A DNA stretch of 64,000 bases from Phycisphaerales bacterium (GCA_022843045.1 JALHOJ010000007.1:16191-80190); one strand, 5' to 3'; counted from the stretch's first letter, positions 7,540-16,305 are shown. Notes: generated by a model not told the origin, from the sequence alone. Program-made: numbers and translations.

Positions 7540-10500
7540 TCACTCCTGCGTGAGCTCCTTCAGCTTTCGCAACTGATCGAATGCCTGCAGGGGCGTCAGA
7601 TGATCCAGCTTCACCTCCCGCAGCGCATCCACCGCCGGGTGTGCTACGTATTCGCGGAAGAGCGCCATCTGCCCCTCCTCGCGCTGCTTGCCCCTTTTCG
7701 CCCCTGCCTCTGGAGGGGCCGGGGGGTTGGGGTTTGCATCCGCCGCCCTCGCCGCGCCGCCCACGCCCGCCTCGTGCACCGCCAAGGTCTTGAGCACCTC
7801 ACGCGCCCGCGTCACCACGCCCTTGGGCATCCCCGCAAGCCGCGCAACGTGCAACCCGTAACTCTGATCCGTCCTCCCAGGCAAGATCCGGTGCAGGAAA
7901 ACGATCTCGGCGTGATCCTCCCCCGCAGGCCACTCCCGCACCGCGACGTGCAGGTTCATCACCCGCCCCGGCATGCGATCCTCAAGCTCGGTGAGCTCGT
8001 GATAGTGCGTTGCAAACAACGTCCGAGGTCCCTGTGCTCCCTCTTCCCCCGCCAGATGCTCGACGATCGCCCATGCCAGCGACAAACCATCCAGCGTTGA
8101 GGTGCCGCGTCCGACTTCGTCGAGGATGACCAGGCTCCGTGCCGTCGCATGGTGCAGAATCTGAGCCGTCTCCACCATCTCGACCATGAACGTGGATTGC
8201 CCCGCGTGCAACGCGTCATCCGCCCCGATGCGCGTGAAGATCCGATCCGTCACGCCCACCGTCATCGCCGAGGCAGGCACAAACGACCCCGCATGCGCGA
8301 GAATCGTGAGCAACGCGACCATGCGGATGTAGGTGCTCTTGCCCGCCATGTTGGGGCCGGTGATAAGAGCGAGTGACGAAGTAGTGGGGGAGGTGCCGGT
8401 TGACGAGTCCTCACTCGCTTGCGACTTCGTCACTTCTCCCAGCCCACAGTCATTCGCCACACACCCCCCGCCCCCGCCCCCCAGAATCTCATCCAATACC
8501 GGATGCCGTCCCTGCTCAATCGAAAGCACGGGCCGCTCGACCACCTCCGGCGCAACCCACCCCCGCAGCGCGGCCTTATCCGCGAACGCCAACAGCACAT
8601 CGATGGCACCGACGGCCTCAGCGAGCGTGCTGATCCCGTGCACCCGCGCCACCGCCTTGTCGCAGAGGCCCTGGAACAACTCACGCTCGCGCTCCAGCGC
8701 CCGGGCCTGGGCGGTCGTCACCTTCCGTTCAAACTCGCCTAGCACGGGCGACGTGAATCGCTCCACATTCCGCAGCGTCTGCATCCGCTTGAGTTCGGGT
8801 GGGGCGTTGCGCGCTTGGGCCTCGGGCAACTCGATGAAGTACCCCGCGACCTTGTTGTACCCGACGCGCAGGCTGGGCAGCTTGTGCGTTTCAATCAACT
8901 CCGCCTGATACTTCGCCAGCCAAGCCCCCGCATCGCGTTCCAGCAATCGCGCCTCGTCCAGCGCCGGGTCCACGCCATCGCGAATCAGCCCCCCATCACG
9001 CAGATGCGCGGGCGGCTCCTCAATGCACAGCCCCAAAATCTCCTCCGCCAGCCCGCGCAGCGGTCCATCTTTGTTCCCGGCCTGCTCTGCGATAACCCGC
9101 CGCCACGAAGCCACCGCGCCGGCCTGATCCAGCGCGTCCGACACCTCGCCGCACGCGACGATGCTGCGGGCCAAACCTACCAAGTCCCGCGGCGTCGCAC
9201 GCGCTAACGCAATCCGTCCCGCGATGCGGGCGATGTCCTGAACTCGCGCCAGCCCGGTGCCCACCCGCTCGCCAAGCTCTCGCTGTTCCACAAACAGCCC
9301 CACCGCCCGCCGACGTTCCGCGATCCTTGTCAAATCCCGCAAGGGCCTGCAGATCCACTCCCGCAGCGCCCGCTTGCCCATCGCAGTGCGAGGCGTGCCT
9401 CGTCCGGCGCCCGCACCCAGGAACACGCCCACCAGCGTGGGATCAATCACCGTTCCTGAGCCGCCCCCGACCATCACGCCGCGGGTCCCACCCTCGCGCA
9501 TCGTCCGCTCCACCTCGAGCGAACGCAAACTCACCGCATCGATCACTAATGCCCCGCCCGCGTCGTCGCGCCGAGGCGGCCGCAGATGCCGCAGACTACC
9601 GCGACGCACCGTTGCAAGCACGCTTCCAGCGCCGCCAGACGAGTCGGCGGACTTGCCCTTGGTGGGTCCGCCCGTGGACGCTTTCCCCGAAGCCGTAGCC
9701 GCCACCAACGCCGCCTCCGCCTCGCGAGACTCTTCTTCCCCCGCCGTCTGCGTCTCCTGCAAGTACGACAGCAGCGCCCCCGCCGCCCACACGCTCGGCT
9801 CATCATCCCGCAGCCCAAACCCCGCCAGCGTTGCCACCTGATAGTGCTTCTTCAGCGTGTCGAGGGATTCCTGACCGCGGAAGTGCCAGCTTGGGCGAGG
9901 CGCAAGTGCAACCCCGATGTTCGCGAGCGCGCTCTGCACGCCGCGCAGTTCGGCCGGCACCGTCCCCGAACCGTCCAGATCCGCAAACAGAAGTTCCTTG
10001 ACGCTTCGCCGCGTCAGTTCATCCACAAGCGATGCCGGCGAGCACTCGACGACCGTGAACGTGCCTGTCGCCACCTCCGCCGCGGCCAGCGCGAGGCGAG
10101 TCGGCTCGCTCTTGGCAGCCGCTTCAACGACGACTGCGCCCACCGCCACGCTCGCGTCGCTCTCCAGCAGCGATTCGTCCACCAGCGTGCCGGGCGTGAT
10201 CACCCGTGTCACCGCCCGTGGCACCACGCCCTTCGCGAGGCTCGCTTCGATCAACTGCTCGCACACCGCCACCCGAAACCCGCGCGTCGTCAGTCGCTTG
10301 AGGTACGTCTCTAACTGATGAAACGGCATGCCGCACATCGGCACACCCGCCGTGCGCTGCGTGAGCGTCAGGCCGATGGCCTGACTCACCTTCACCGCGT
10401 CGTCGTCAAAGAGCTCGTAGAAGTCCCCGATGCGGAACAGCAGCACGCAGTCAGGATGCCGCTTCTTGAAGCGGTAGTACTGCTGCATCGCGGGTGTTTC

Positions 10501-10566
10501 ACGCGGATCGGGCACGACACAACTCTCCCACTCAACTCCCCCGGGGGGCGGGCGATCCATGCCCAT
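7540..10566 (-). CDS. mutS: DNA mismatch repair ATPase MutS
   Basis: Recognises mismatches and starts methyl- or strand-directed repair with MutL. The N-terminal mismatch-recognition domain has the FYELFDDDA motif (phenylalanine wedge plus glutamate). The ATPase has Walker A GPNMAGKST near residue 735, Walker B-type VILDEVGRGTSTLDG and the FATHYHEL segment. At 1008 residues it is about 150 longer than E. coli MutS. Extra segments are a Gly/Ser/Lys-rich linker in the connector region (about nt 9590-9760), a loop directly before Walker A that carries octamer-repeat DNA, and a Pro-rich tail linker carrying a GGGG-hairpin repeat. The first ATG may be an overcall; a Met before QQYYRFKK is another possible start. 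Confidence 0.96.
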   Translation of the reverse strand: MGMDRPPPGGVEWESCVVPDPRETPAMQQYYRFKKRHPDCVLLFRIGDFYELFDDDAVKVSQAIGLTLTQRTAGVPMCGMPFHQLETYLKRLTTRGFRVAVCEQLIEASLAKGVVPRAVTRVITPGTLVDESLLESDASVAVGAVVVEAAAKSEPTRLALAAAEVATGTFTVVECSPASLVDELTRRSVKELLFADLDGSGTVPAELRGVQSALANIGVALAPRPSWHFRGQESLDTLKKHYQVATLAGFGLRDDEPSVWAAGALLSYLQETQTAGEEESREAEAALVAATASGKASTGGPTKGKSADSSGGAGSVLATVRRGSLRHLRPPRRDDAGGALVIDAVSLRSLEVERTMREGGTRGVMVGGGSGTVIDPTLVGVFLGAGAGRGTPRTAMGKRALREWICRPLRDLTRIAERRRAVGLFVEQRELGERVGTGLARVQDIARIAGRIALARATPRDLVGLARSIVACGEVSDALDQAGAVASWRRVIAEQAGNKDGPLRGLAEEILGLCIEEPPAHLRDGGLIRDGVDPALDEARLLERDAGAWLAKYQAELIETHKLPSLRVGYNKVAGYFIELPEAQARNAPPELKRMQTLRNVERFTSPVLGEFERKVTTAQARALERERELFQGLCDKAVARVHGISTLAEAVGAIDVLLAFADKAALRGWVAPEVVERPVLSIEQGRHPVLDEILGGGGGGCVANDCGLGEVTKSQASEDSSTGTSPTTSSLALITGPNMAGKSTYIRMVALLTILAHAGSFVPASAMTVGVTDRIFTRIGADDALHAGQSTFMVEMVETAQILHHATARSLVILDEVGRGTSTLDGLSLAWAIVEHLAGEEGAQGPRTLFATHYHELTELEDRMPGRVMNLHVAVREWPAGEDHAEIVFLHRILPGRTDQSYGLHVARLAGMPKGVVTRAREVLKTLAVHEAGVGGAARAADANPNPPAPPEAGAKRGKQREEGQMALFREYVAHPAVDALREVKLDHLTPLQAFDQLRKLKELTQE
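7701..7737. repeat. GC-rich hairpin repeat inside mutS
   Basis: CCCCT...AGGGG (7701-7717) followed by GGGGTTGGGGTTTGC resembles the dispersed CCCTC...GAGGG / GGGGTGAGGG-type repeats found between genes in many bacteria. Here it is in frame in the C-terminal linker of MutS and encodes a Pro/Ala-rich stretch (NPNPPAPPEAGAK). A related hairpin lies between genes at 30830-30850. Confidence 0.5.
8371..8440. repeat. Inverted octamer-type repeat inside mutS
   Basis: GTGACGAAGT (8373-8382) and its exact complement ACTTCGTCAC (8424-8433) flank about 41 bp. The right part reads CTTCGTCA then CTTCTCCC, the same theme as the octamer array in carB. It encodes a Ser/Thr-rich loop just before the MutS Walker A motif, where ordinary MutS has a short connection. 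Confidence 0.7.
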
Positions 10567-10606
10567 CTCGAAGACTCAACCGTTTCCTATTCCCCGAACG
10601 CGGACC

Positions 10607-11089
10607 TCACGACACAATCGCGCCCGGCTCAATCTCCGTGAGTGGGCTCAGGATCACCACGCGTCGCTCGGCTTCCCCCGCCGCGTCCCCACCCTGAGAT
10701 TTGGGCACGTTGCTGGCCGCCAGCAGCATCCCGCGCGACTCCTCGCCCCGGATCACGCGCGGCGCAAGGTTCGCGATGATCACGATCCGTTGGCCAAGCA
10801 ATTCCTCGGGCTTGTAGTACGCGCGAATCCCCGCACAGATCTGGCGAGGCGTGCCGCTGCCGTCGTCGAGCTGAAGCTTGTACAGCTTGTCAGCGTTGGG
10901 GTGGTTCTCCACCTTCAGGATCTTCGCCACCCGCAGGTCCAGCTTCGCGAAATCGTCAAACGCCACCACCGGCTTGGGCGCGCCAGGCACAGGAGCAGCC
11001 GCAGTGGCGGCAGTGGGGGCCGAGGAAGTGGGGGAACCAGCAGGCGAGGGCGGCGGGGTCGTCATGTCGCAGGATAGGACCTTTCTCAA
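10607..11089 (-). CDS. tRNA-binding (EMAP/OB-fold) domain protein, MetRS C-terminal-like
   Basis: About 150-160 residues. The C-terminal 115 residues form the tRNA-binding OB fold found at the C-terminus of methionyl-tRNA synthetase and in stand-alone proteins such as CsaA or Arc1p. Motifs are LDLRVAKILKVENHPNADKLYKLQLD and the RGEESRGMLLAAS segment. The N-terminal 35 residues are a Pro/Ala/Ser-rich linker. Two starts are possible: TTG at 11089 with an AAGGTG RBS 5 nt upstream, or ATG at 11065 without a well-placed RBS; I favour TTG slightly. It ends 41 bp before mutS on the same strand, so co-transcription is likely. It could bind tRNA in trans for an aminoacyl-tRNA synthetase encoded elsewhere. 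Confidence 0.9.
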   Translation of the reverse strand: MRKVLSCDMTTPPPSPAGSPTSSAPTAATAAAPVPGAPKPVVAFDDFAKLDLRVAKILKVENHPNADKLYKLQLDDGSGTPRQICAGIRAYYKPEELLGQRIVIIANLAPRVIRGEESRGMLLAASNVPKSQGGDAAGEAERRVVILSPLTEIEPGAIVS

Positions 11090-11212
11090 CTAATCACCTT
11101 ACCCCCGCATCCGTGCAGCCCGCCCAATCGTGCCGCCCGCCCATCCGCAATCACCGGCTGCGGTCGCGAAGTTCTTGCTTTCTGCGCGAAACCCGTGGTG
11201 CATTCGGGCATC

Positions 11213-11236
11213 TATACTTGCACGATGACGCAAGTA
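11213..11236 (+). promoter_or_regulatory. arsR promoter and overlapping inverted repeat (possible ArsR operator)
   Basis: A TATACT -10 box (11213-11218) lies 6 nt before the ATG at 11225, so transcription would start at or next to the start codon (leaderless mRNA). TACTTGC (11215-11221) and GCAAGTA (11230-11236) form a perfect 7-bp inverted repeat with an 8-nt spacer across the -10 box and start codon. That is a natural place for autorepression. No good -35 box is visible. Confidence 0.5.
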
Positions 11237-11701
11237 CGCATACATACCCAGGCCCGCAGGGGCGCCCCACCCGCCCGCGTTTTTCGGTCTCCCAAGCACG
11301 CCGCCGCCAAGGCCCTGCCCATCGACGCGTTGCTGGATCCCGATCTGTTCAAGGCCCTGTGCGATCCCACCCGCGTCAAGCTGCTCGCGTGCCTCGTCAA
11401 GTGTGCCCGCCCATGTTCAGTTGGCGAAGTGGGGGAGTGCTGCGATGTGGATCTCTCCGTCGTCTCGCGGCATCTGGCCTTTCTCGAGCGGGCGGGCATC
11501 CTGGCCAGTATCAAGAAGGGCCGCATCGTCACGTACTCCGTGCGATCCAGCGACCTGTGCGCATCCCTGCGCGACATCGCCGACGCTATCGAGTCCTGCT
11601 GCCCGCCTGGCACCTGCGGCAGTTGCTCGACCAGTTGCGGCTGTCTGCCCGTAAGCGACGCCCAGTCCACTCGAACCCAAGGAGGCCGCCGTGTACGCTG
11701 A
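11225..11701 (+). CDS. arsR: ArsR/SmtB-family metalloregulator
   Basis: 158-residue winged-helix repressor of the arsenic genes. The HTH region reads LFKALCDPTRVKLLACLVK, then DLSVVSRHLAFLERAGILASIKKGR. Just before the recognition helix is GECCDVDLS, in place of the ELCVCDL arsenite site of classical ArsR, so two adjacent Cys are available for As(III). The C-terminus is Cys-rich (CCPPGTCGSCSTSCGC) and may add ligands. The ATG at 11225 is preferred over the upstream GTG because the -10 box directly precedes it. The 3' end overlaps arsC by 11 bp, so the two are translationally linked. Confidence 0.88.
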   Translation: MTQVRIHTQARRGAPPARVFRSPKHAAAKALPIDALLDPDLFKALCDPTRVKLLACLVKCARPCSVGEVGECCDVDLSVVSRHLAFLERAGILASIKKGRIVTYSVRSSDLCASLRDIADAIESCCPPGTCGSCSTSCGCLPVSDAQSTRTQGGRRVR

Positions 11702-12167
11702 TCCTGCTCCCGCCCCCGCCCCCGCCCAATTCCAAGCCCGTTCCGCACGCAAACCCCGCATCCTCTTTCTCTGCACCGGCAACTCCTGTCGCAGCCAGAT
11801 GGCCGAGGGCTGGGCCCGCGCGCTCAAGGGCGATGTGCTCGACGCCTACTCCGCTGGCACCCATCCGCACGGCCTCAATCCCCTCGCCGTGCGCGTGATG
11901 CGCGAGGCGGGCGTCGACATCACCGCCCACACCTCCAAGCGCCCCGAGGACATCGGCGTTGCGTTTGATCTGGTCGTCACCGTCTGCGACTCGGCTCACG
12001 AGTCCTGTCCCGTCCTTCCCGGGGCCAAGATCGTCCATCGTCCTTTCGATGATCCCCCCCGCCTCGCCAAAGACGCCAAGTCCGACGACGAAGCCCTTCC
12101 ACACTACCGCCGCGTCCGCGACGAAATTCGTACGTTCATTGAAACCCTCCCAAGTTCGCTTCTCTAA
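11691..12167 (+). CDS. arsC: Arsenate reductase, LMW-phosphatase (thioredoxin-coupled) type
   Basis: Reduces arsenate to arsenite in the cytoplasm. 158 residues with a low-molecular-weight phosphatase fold. The P-loop is CTGNSCRS (catalytic Cys28, Arg34). The two resolving cysteines Cys99 and Cys106 in VTVCDSAHESCP keep the 7-residue spacing of the thioredoxin-linked family, so thioredoxin is the likely reductant. A short Pro/Ala-rich N-terminal extension (residues 2-20) is not part of the fold. The start is GTG with GGAGG 5 nt upstream. The gene overlaps arsR and is followed by arsM after 68 bp. Confidence 0.93.
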   Translation: MYADPAPAPAPAQFQARSARKPRILFLCTGNSCRSQMAEGWARALKGDVLDAYSAGTHPHGLNPLAVRVMREAGVDITAHTSKRPEDIGVAFDLVVTVCDSAHESCPVLPGAKIVHRPFDDPPRLAKDAKSDDEALPHYRRVRDEIRTFIETLPSSLL

Positions 12168-12235
12168 CGAAACGCGACCCTCAGGGAGCGTCCCACACCA
12201 AATGCTCGTGCCTCCTCAGGCTCAAAGGAACCCCC

Positions 12236-13231
12236 ATGTCCAAGCCCTCCCCCTCCTCCTCCCCCGCCTGCTGCTCTGACTCCTGCTGCCCCGCCGAATC
12301 CAAGCAACCCGCGCTCAGCACCGTGACCACCGCCGACACCGTCCGCGACCATGTCCGCGCCGGCTACTCCGCCATCGCCAAGTCCGGCGGCTGGTCCCCG
12401 GACCAATGGATGCAGTCTGTCGCCTCCACCGACACGACACCATCCAAGCCCGCCCCGCAGTCCGCCGGCTGCTGCTCCGGCGCGGGCGGCTGCTGCGGCC
12501 CTGCGACGTTCTCACCCGAGCAACTCGCCCAGGCCATCGGCTACGCCCAGTCAGATGCCGCCCTTGTGCCCGAAGCCAACCTTGGCCTCTCCTGCGGCAA
12601 CCCCACCGCCATCGCTTCGCTCAAGCCAGGCGAAGTCGTGCTCGACCTCGGCAGCGGCGCGGGCTTTGACTGCTTCATTGCCGGCCCCAAGGTGGGCAGC
12701 ACCGGCCGCGTCATCGGCGTTGACATGACTCCCGACATGCTTAGTCGGGCCCGGGCCAATATCCAAACCTACACCCGCCAGACCGCGCTCTCCAACGTCG
12801 AGTTTCGCTTAGGTGAGATTGAGCACTTGCCCGTTGCCGATGCGAGCGTCGATGTCGTCATCTCCAATTGCGTCCTCAACCTCTCCCCCGACAAGTCCCA
12901 AGTCTGGCGCGAGATCGCCCGCGTCCTCCGCCCGGGCGGGCGCGTCGCCGTCAGTGACCTCGCCTTGCTCAAGCCCCTGCCCCCCGCCGTCGAGCAAGAC
13001 GTCGCCGCCCTCATCGGCTGCGTCGCCGGCGCGGTGCTGGTCGAGCAAACCCGCCAGCAGATGCTCGCGGCGGGCTTCGCCCAGATCGACCTGCGCTCCA
13101 AGCCCGAGTACATCGACGCCATGACCAACTGGGAGGACCCGCTCTACCGCCAGATCCTCGCCAAGCTTCCCCAGGGTTCCAAAGCCAGCGACTACATAAC
13201 CAGCCTTGATATCTCCGCGCGCAAGGCCTGA
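12236..13231 (+). CDS. arsM: Arsenite S-adenosylmethionine methyltransferase
   Basis: Methylates As(III) with SAM to mono-, di- and trimethyl arsenicals. 331 residues. SAM motif I is VLDLGSGAGFD (135-145). The three As-binding Cys of the family are present: Cys120 (GLSCGNP), Cys212 (SNCVLNL) and Cys262 (LIGCVAGA). The last two keep the 50-residue spacing of characterised ArsM. Two further Cys clusters (residues 12-18, CCSDSCC, and 79-87) are extra and may bind metal. The RBS is AAAGGAA before ATG. It is the third gene of arsR-arsC-arsM. With no ArsB or Acr3 pump nearby, reduction plus methylation and loss of volatile product looks like the local detoxification route. Confidence 0.95.
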   Translation: MSKPSPSSSPACCSDSCCPAESKQPALSTVTTADTVRDHVRAGYSAIAKSGGWSPDQWMQSVASTDTTPSKPAPQSAGCCSGAGGCCGPATFSPEQLAQAIGYAQSDAALVPEANLGLSCGNPTAIASLKPGEVVLDLGSGAGFDCFIAGPKVGSTGRVIGVDMTPDMLSRARANIQTYTRQTALSNVEFRLGEIEHLPVADASVDVVISNCVLNLSPDKSQVWREIARVLRPGGRVAVSDLALLKPLPPAVEQDVAALIGCVAGAVLVEQTRQQMLAAGFAQIDLRSKPEYIDAMTNWEDPLYRQILAKLPQGSKASDYITSLDISARKA

Positions 13232-13318
13232 ATCGCCGATCTGTGGCCCATGCCGACGATGACTCGCTTCGCCGAATCGTCGCGCTGGTCCGCACCTTGA
13301 TCGCCCGATTCCCCCACC

Positions 13319-14098
13319 ATGCTCCGCCTCCTGCTCATACTCCCCCTCCTCGCCCTCCTCCCCGCCTGCCAGCGCCAAGTCCGCGAGGAGCGGCTCGACG
13401 CCCCGCGCACGCTTACGACTCCCTACGACACCTCCGCGGGTGAGGTCCTCTGGGCCGTGGTCCCCCTCCGCAACGAATCGGGCACCTCCGTTGCCGATCC
13501 GCTCGCGCTCTCGGACCATCTGGTGGGCGCGATCGAAGAAGTCGAAGGCATCCGCTGTCTGCCCTTGGATCGCACGCTCGCCGCTATGCAGTCGCTCAAG
13601 CTCCGGGCGATTCAGAATCCCGCACAGGCACGGTCACTCGCCCAGGCCATGGGCGTCGACGGCGTTGTCGTCGGCAGTGTCACCGCCTACGACCCCTACA
13701 CGCCCTTGATGGGCCTCTCCCTCGCGCTCTACGCACGCCCCGGCGCCACCATGACCGCCCGCCCCAACCCCGCGTTCGACCCGCGCGAACTCACCGAGTC
13801 GCCCACCGACCAGGCCGTCACCAACACCGACTCGGGCTACAACGAAAGACCCCTCGCGGTCTGGTCGGGCCGGCTTGACGGCAAAAACCATCAGACGCTG
13901 ATGGACCTGCGCATCTACGCCAGCGGCCGCACCCGCGATCTCTCCGCGATGGGTTGGCGCCGCTACACCGCGAGCATGGACCTGTACAGCCAGTTCGCGA
14001 TGTACCGGGGCGTCGACGGGCTGCTCCAGCAGGAATGGACCCGTGTAGCTCGTGCCCAGATGCCCAAGGCGATCGAGCCGCGGGCTGAGGCCGAGTGA
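13319..14098 (+). CDS. Putative lipoprotein, unknown function
   Basis: 259 residues. The signal peptide MLRLLLILPLLALLPAC ends in a lipobox with Cys17, so it is a lipid-anchored envelope protein. The N-terminal half (WAVVPLRNESGTSVADPLALSDHL... followed by a DGVVVGSVTAYDPY strand) resembles the nucleotide-binding-like fold of CsgG, FlgO and LpoB-type lipoproteins; this is a resemblance only. The C-terminal part is unassigned. It starts 87 bp after arsM on the same strand, but nothing else ties it to arsenic. Confidence 0.75.
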   Translation: MLRLLLILPLLALLPACQRQVREERLDAPRTLTTPYDTSAGEVLWAVVPLRNESGTSVADPLALSDHLVGAIEEVEGIRCLPLDRTLAAMQSLKLRAIQNPAQARSLAQAMGVDGVVVGSVTAYDPYTPLMGLSLALYARPGATMTARPNPAFDPRELTESPTDQAVTNTDSGYNERPLAVWSGRLDGKNHQTLMDLRIYASGRTRDLSAMGWRRYTASMDLYSQFAMYRGVDGLLQQEWTRVARAQMPKAIEPRAEAE

Positions 14099-14181
14099 GA
14101 AACCAGGGAAGCCGCCCCGGCGGACCTCCTTGCGCACCTGTGTGCATGATGGCGTTCGGCCGGCGGCTTTGGCCGCTCATT

Positions 14182-15159
14182 TCATACGCCGCACAACGTG
14201 CACGGCCCCTCGCTGAACACCAGCAAGAACGCATCGATATCGCACGGGTCAAACAACGATCCGTCGCCGTTGAAGTCCACGCTGCCGCACGTCGCGCTTG
14301 CCGGGATGCACGGCCCTTCGCTGAAGACGCTCAGAAGCGCGTCTACATCCATCGGGTCAAACAGTGAACCGTCGCCGTTGAAGTCGATGCTGCCGCACGT
14401 CGTCTCTCGGGTCCGCAGCGTCAACGTCGTGGTGGTATCAAACGCGCAGTAGCCGTTCACGCTGGGAAAGCCAAACGCGGGCCAGTTCGTGCCCACTCGC
14501 GCACTCACTCGCATCGACACTTCATACTCGCGCCCCGCCTGCAGCGAGCCGGCGGGAATCACAAAAGTGCCCGTGGCAAACCCCACCTGTCCCTGAGCGC
14601 GGATCACCCCGCCAGCGCTCCAATCCCGGACGCTCCAGAACACGCCACCTTGATTCACCTGCACAGGCAGCTGCGGGTTGTTGAACTGCACGAAAACATC
14701 ACCTGCTGCGCTCGCGTCCTGCAAGCCGCTCCAATTCATCGCGTACGGCACCACGCCCCAGTAGTCCGTGGTGGGCTGGTTCAACAGTCGGACCCACGGC
14801 CCCAGACTGCCGCCATCGATGCGGAAGGCGTAGGGACCGGGCTGAGTTTCGATGTCGATGTCCGCCTCGGTCGGGCCGTTGGCGAACAGATTGCTCACCA
14901 CCGTTCCAGTAGGTTCAAAGTTGAGCGTGCGTTCCTGCAGGGTGAACGAAGGCCGCACCGTTGCAATGCCGATCGTCGCAGGCGTCAGGTCCGTGCCGGC
15001 CATGCGATGCTCCGCGGTGTAGAGCAAGGCGTCGTCGGTCACTGGCCCGGGCCCCGCCTGCTCAAACCACCGCGACTTGATCGTGGAGTACTCGCTGATG
15101 ATGACTTGGCCCAGGCACGGACCCGCCGCGCACATCGCAACCAGAAGCGACACTCGCAT
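14182..15159 (-). CDS. Secreted protein with C-terminal GC-type dockerin repeats
   Basis: 325 residues. The start is ATG at 15159 with AGGAGGAG just upstream; the upstream in-frame extension is not needed. The signal peptide MRVSLLVAMCAAGPCLGQ is followed by a beta-rich domain of about 230 residues with no recognised family. The last 70 residues are two copies of a DFNGDGSLFDPxDxDAxL.VFSEGPC repeat. Each copy resembles a calcium-binding dockerin/EF-hand loop and ends in Cys. In Phycisphaerae this tail marks exported, probably surface-attached proteins. The same tail occurs at 24545-24755 and 52861-53080. Confidence 0.85.
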   Translation of the reverse strand: MRVSLLVAMCAAGPCLGQVIISEYSTIKSRWFEQAGPGPVTDDALLYTAEHRMAGTDLTPATIGIATVRPSFTLQERTLNFEPTGTVVSNLFANGPTEADIDIETQPGPYAFRIDGGSLGPWVRLLNQPTTDYWGVVPYAMNWSGLQDASAAGDVFVQFNNPQLPVQVNQGGVFWSVRDWSAGGVIRAQGQVGFATGTFVIPAGSLQAGREYEVSMRVSARVGTNWPAFGFPSVNGYCAFDTTTTLTLRTRETTCGSIDFNGDGSLFDPMDVDALLSVFSEGPCIPASATCGSVDFNGDGSLFDPCDIDAFLLVFSEGPCTLCGV

Positions 15160-15326
15160 GATGCTCTCCTCCTGCGTCCCACGACGCGCAACCAAACGGG
15201 CGTGACCAAGCCGTCCAGCCCGGTCATCCCTTCGCGTTGCTCCGTCTTCTTCTGCGGCTTCCGCGATCCTGCGTCTGCCCGCCGCACCACGGTTCCAAAG
15301 CATCGGCGACTTGCGTCGCTCGGCCC

Positions 15327-15593
15327 TTACGCAGTCTGCAGCATCTCAATCGTTGTGTACTGATCCAGGTTCAGGTACACGATCTCGCCATCATCCTTCT
15401 TGAGCTGCAGGCGATCCAGCCACAGCTTCTTGTCCTTGCTGTGGGCGTACCAACTGCCCGTCTTGCTCTGCGTAAACGCCACCACCGCGCCCTCAATGGG
15501 CGTCGCCGCGATCGTGTCGCGGCCGTTGCCAAGGTGCGGAATCTGTTGGGTCACGCGCACACGCGTGCCGGGCTGGTAGTTGTCAGCGTTCAT
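15327..15593 (-). CDS. Small conserved-looking protein, unknown
   Basis: 88 residues, soluble, with no signal peptide. The pattern (GTRVRVTQQIPHL... then GAVVAFTQSKTGSWYAHSKDKKLWLDRLQLKKDDGEIVYLNLDQYTTIEML) suggests a small all-beta, SH3-like fold. ATG at 15593 is the only sensible start. It lies upstream of the GC-dockerin gene on the same strand (about 170 bp away) and 192 bp downstream of the FmdB-like gene. Codon use matches its neighbours. No function can be given. Confidence 0.75.
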   Translation of the reverse strand: MNADNYQPGTRVRVTQQIPHLGNGRDTIAATPIEGAVVAFTQSKTGSWYAHSKDKKLWLDRLQLKKDDGEIVYLNLDQYTTIEMLQTA

Positions 15594-15785
15594 GCCCGAT
15601 CATACGCCGTTTCCAGACGACGATGCGCAGCGCGGGTCTTCCGCGTCCTGCCAGCGACAACTCCAGTCGCAACCGGTTCGCTATGACGCGAGACGCGCCC
15701 GAAGACAATCACCACCCAGCGATCAGCATCGGGAGTGTCATCCTGTATGGCAGACTTCCGCCTCGGATGGATAGCACTCATGAGT

Positions 15786-15998
15786 TCAAGCCTTGCACGT
15801 GAGGCAGCAGCCCGAGGAGTCCCCCCCGGCGTGTTCGGTGAGTGATCGACCGATCATCGGCACTTGGGGAATTCTGACCACCGGCTCGCCCGTCCGCGGA
15901 TGACGACGAAGGGGTGCGTCCCTGATCGACTGGACGACTTCCAGCGACTCTCCGAGCGACCCGTCGAACCTCTTGACTCGGTACACGTACGTCGGCAT
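15786..15998 (-). CDS. FmdB-like short protein without the usual zinc ribbon
   Basis: 70 residues beginning MPTYVYRVKR...LEVVQSIRDAPLRRHP. This follows the FmdB family pattern (MPTYEYRC..CG..FE..QS..DAPLT.CP.CG), but all four zinc-binding Cys of that ribbon are replaced. Instead the last residues are CCLTCKA. It may be a Cys-depleted paralogue. Such replacement is well known for ribosomal and regulatory zinc-ribbon paralogues used under zinc limitation, and this fits its place downstream of a CobW gene with a Fur-family-like operator. It lies 49 bp after the Cys-rich protein gene on the same strand. Confidence 0.6.
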   Translation of the reverse strand: MPTYVYRVKRFDGSLGESLEVVQSIRDAPLRRHPRTGEPVVRIPQVPMIGRSLTEHAGGDSSGCCLTCKA

Positions 15999-16047
15999 CA
16001 ATGCCCGCCCGCGCGTTTCCGCGCTGGCGGGCCTCGTAAGAAGAAGA

Positions 16048-16305
16048 TCACCTGCCCGTTAGCAAGATCGGGCGACGCCGCCACGCGGTCACGATCCGTC
16101 GCGCGATTACAACCCCGCAGAGCGTCACGCCGATCATCGCCGCCCCCGCCCCCGCGCTCGCCATGGGAACCGTGAGGCCCATCACGGTGACGCCGCCGCA
16201 CGACGCGCACGCGTGCACTGGCGCGACGCCCGCGGTCTGTCCCGAACCGCACGCGGCGCAGCATGCATGCCCCGATGGCGCGAACCTCGATGCAATGTCC
16301 GACAT
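16048..16305 (-). CDS. Small Cys-rich single-pass membrane protein
   Basis: 85 residues. The start is ATG at 16305 with AGGAG 8 nt upstream; the longer open frame upstream is an overcall. The N-terminal half has paired Cys (CCAACGSG and HACASCGG), able to bind zinc or another metal. The C-terminal half has a hydrophobic helix (about residues 42-68) followed by an Arg-rich cytoplasmic tail. It lies between the CobW GTPase and the FmdB-like gene in one minus-strand run, suggesting a shared metal-related role. It is not a recognised family. Confidence 0.65.
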   Translation of the reverse strand: MSDIASRFAPSGHACCAACGSGQTAGVAPVHACASCGGVTVMGLTVPMASAGAGAAMIGVTLCGVVIARRIVTAWRRRPILLTGR

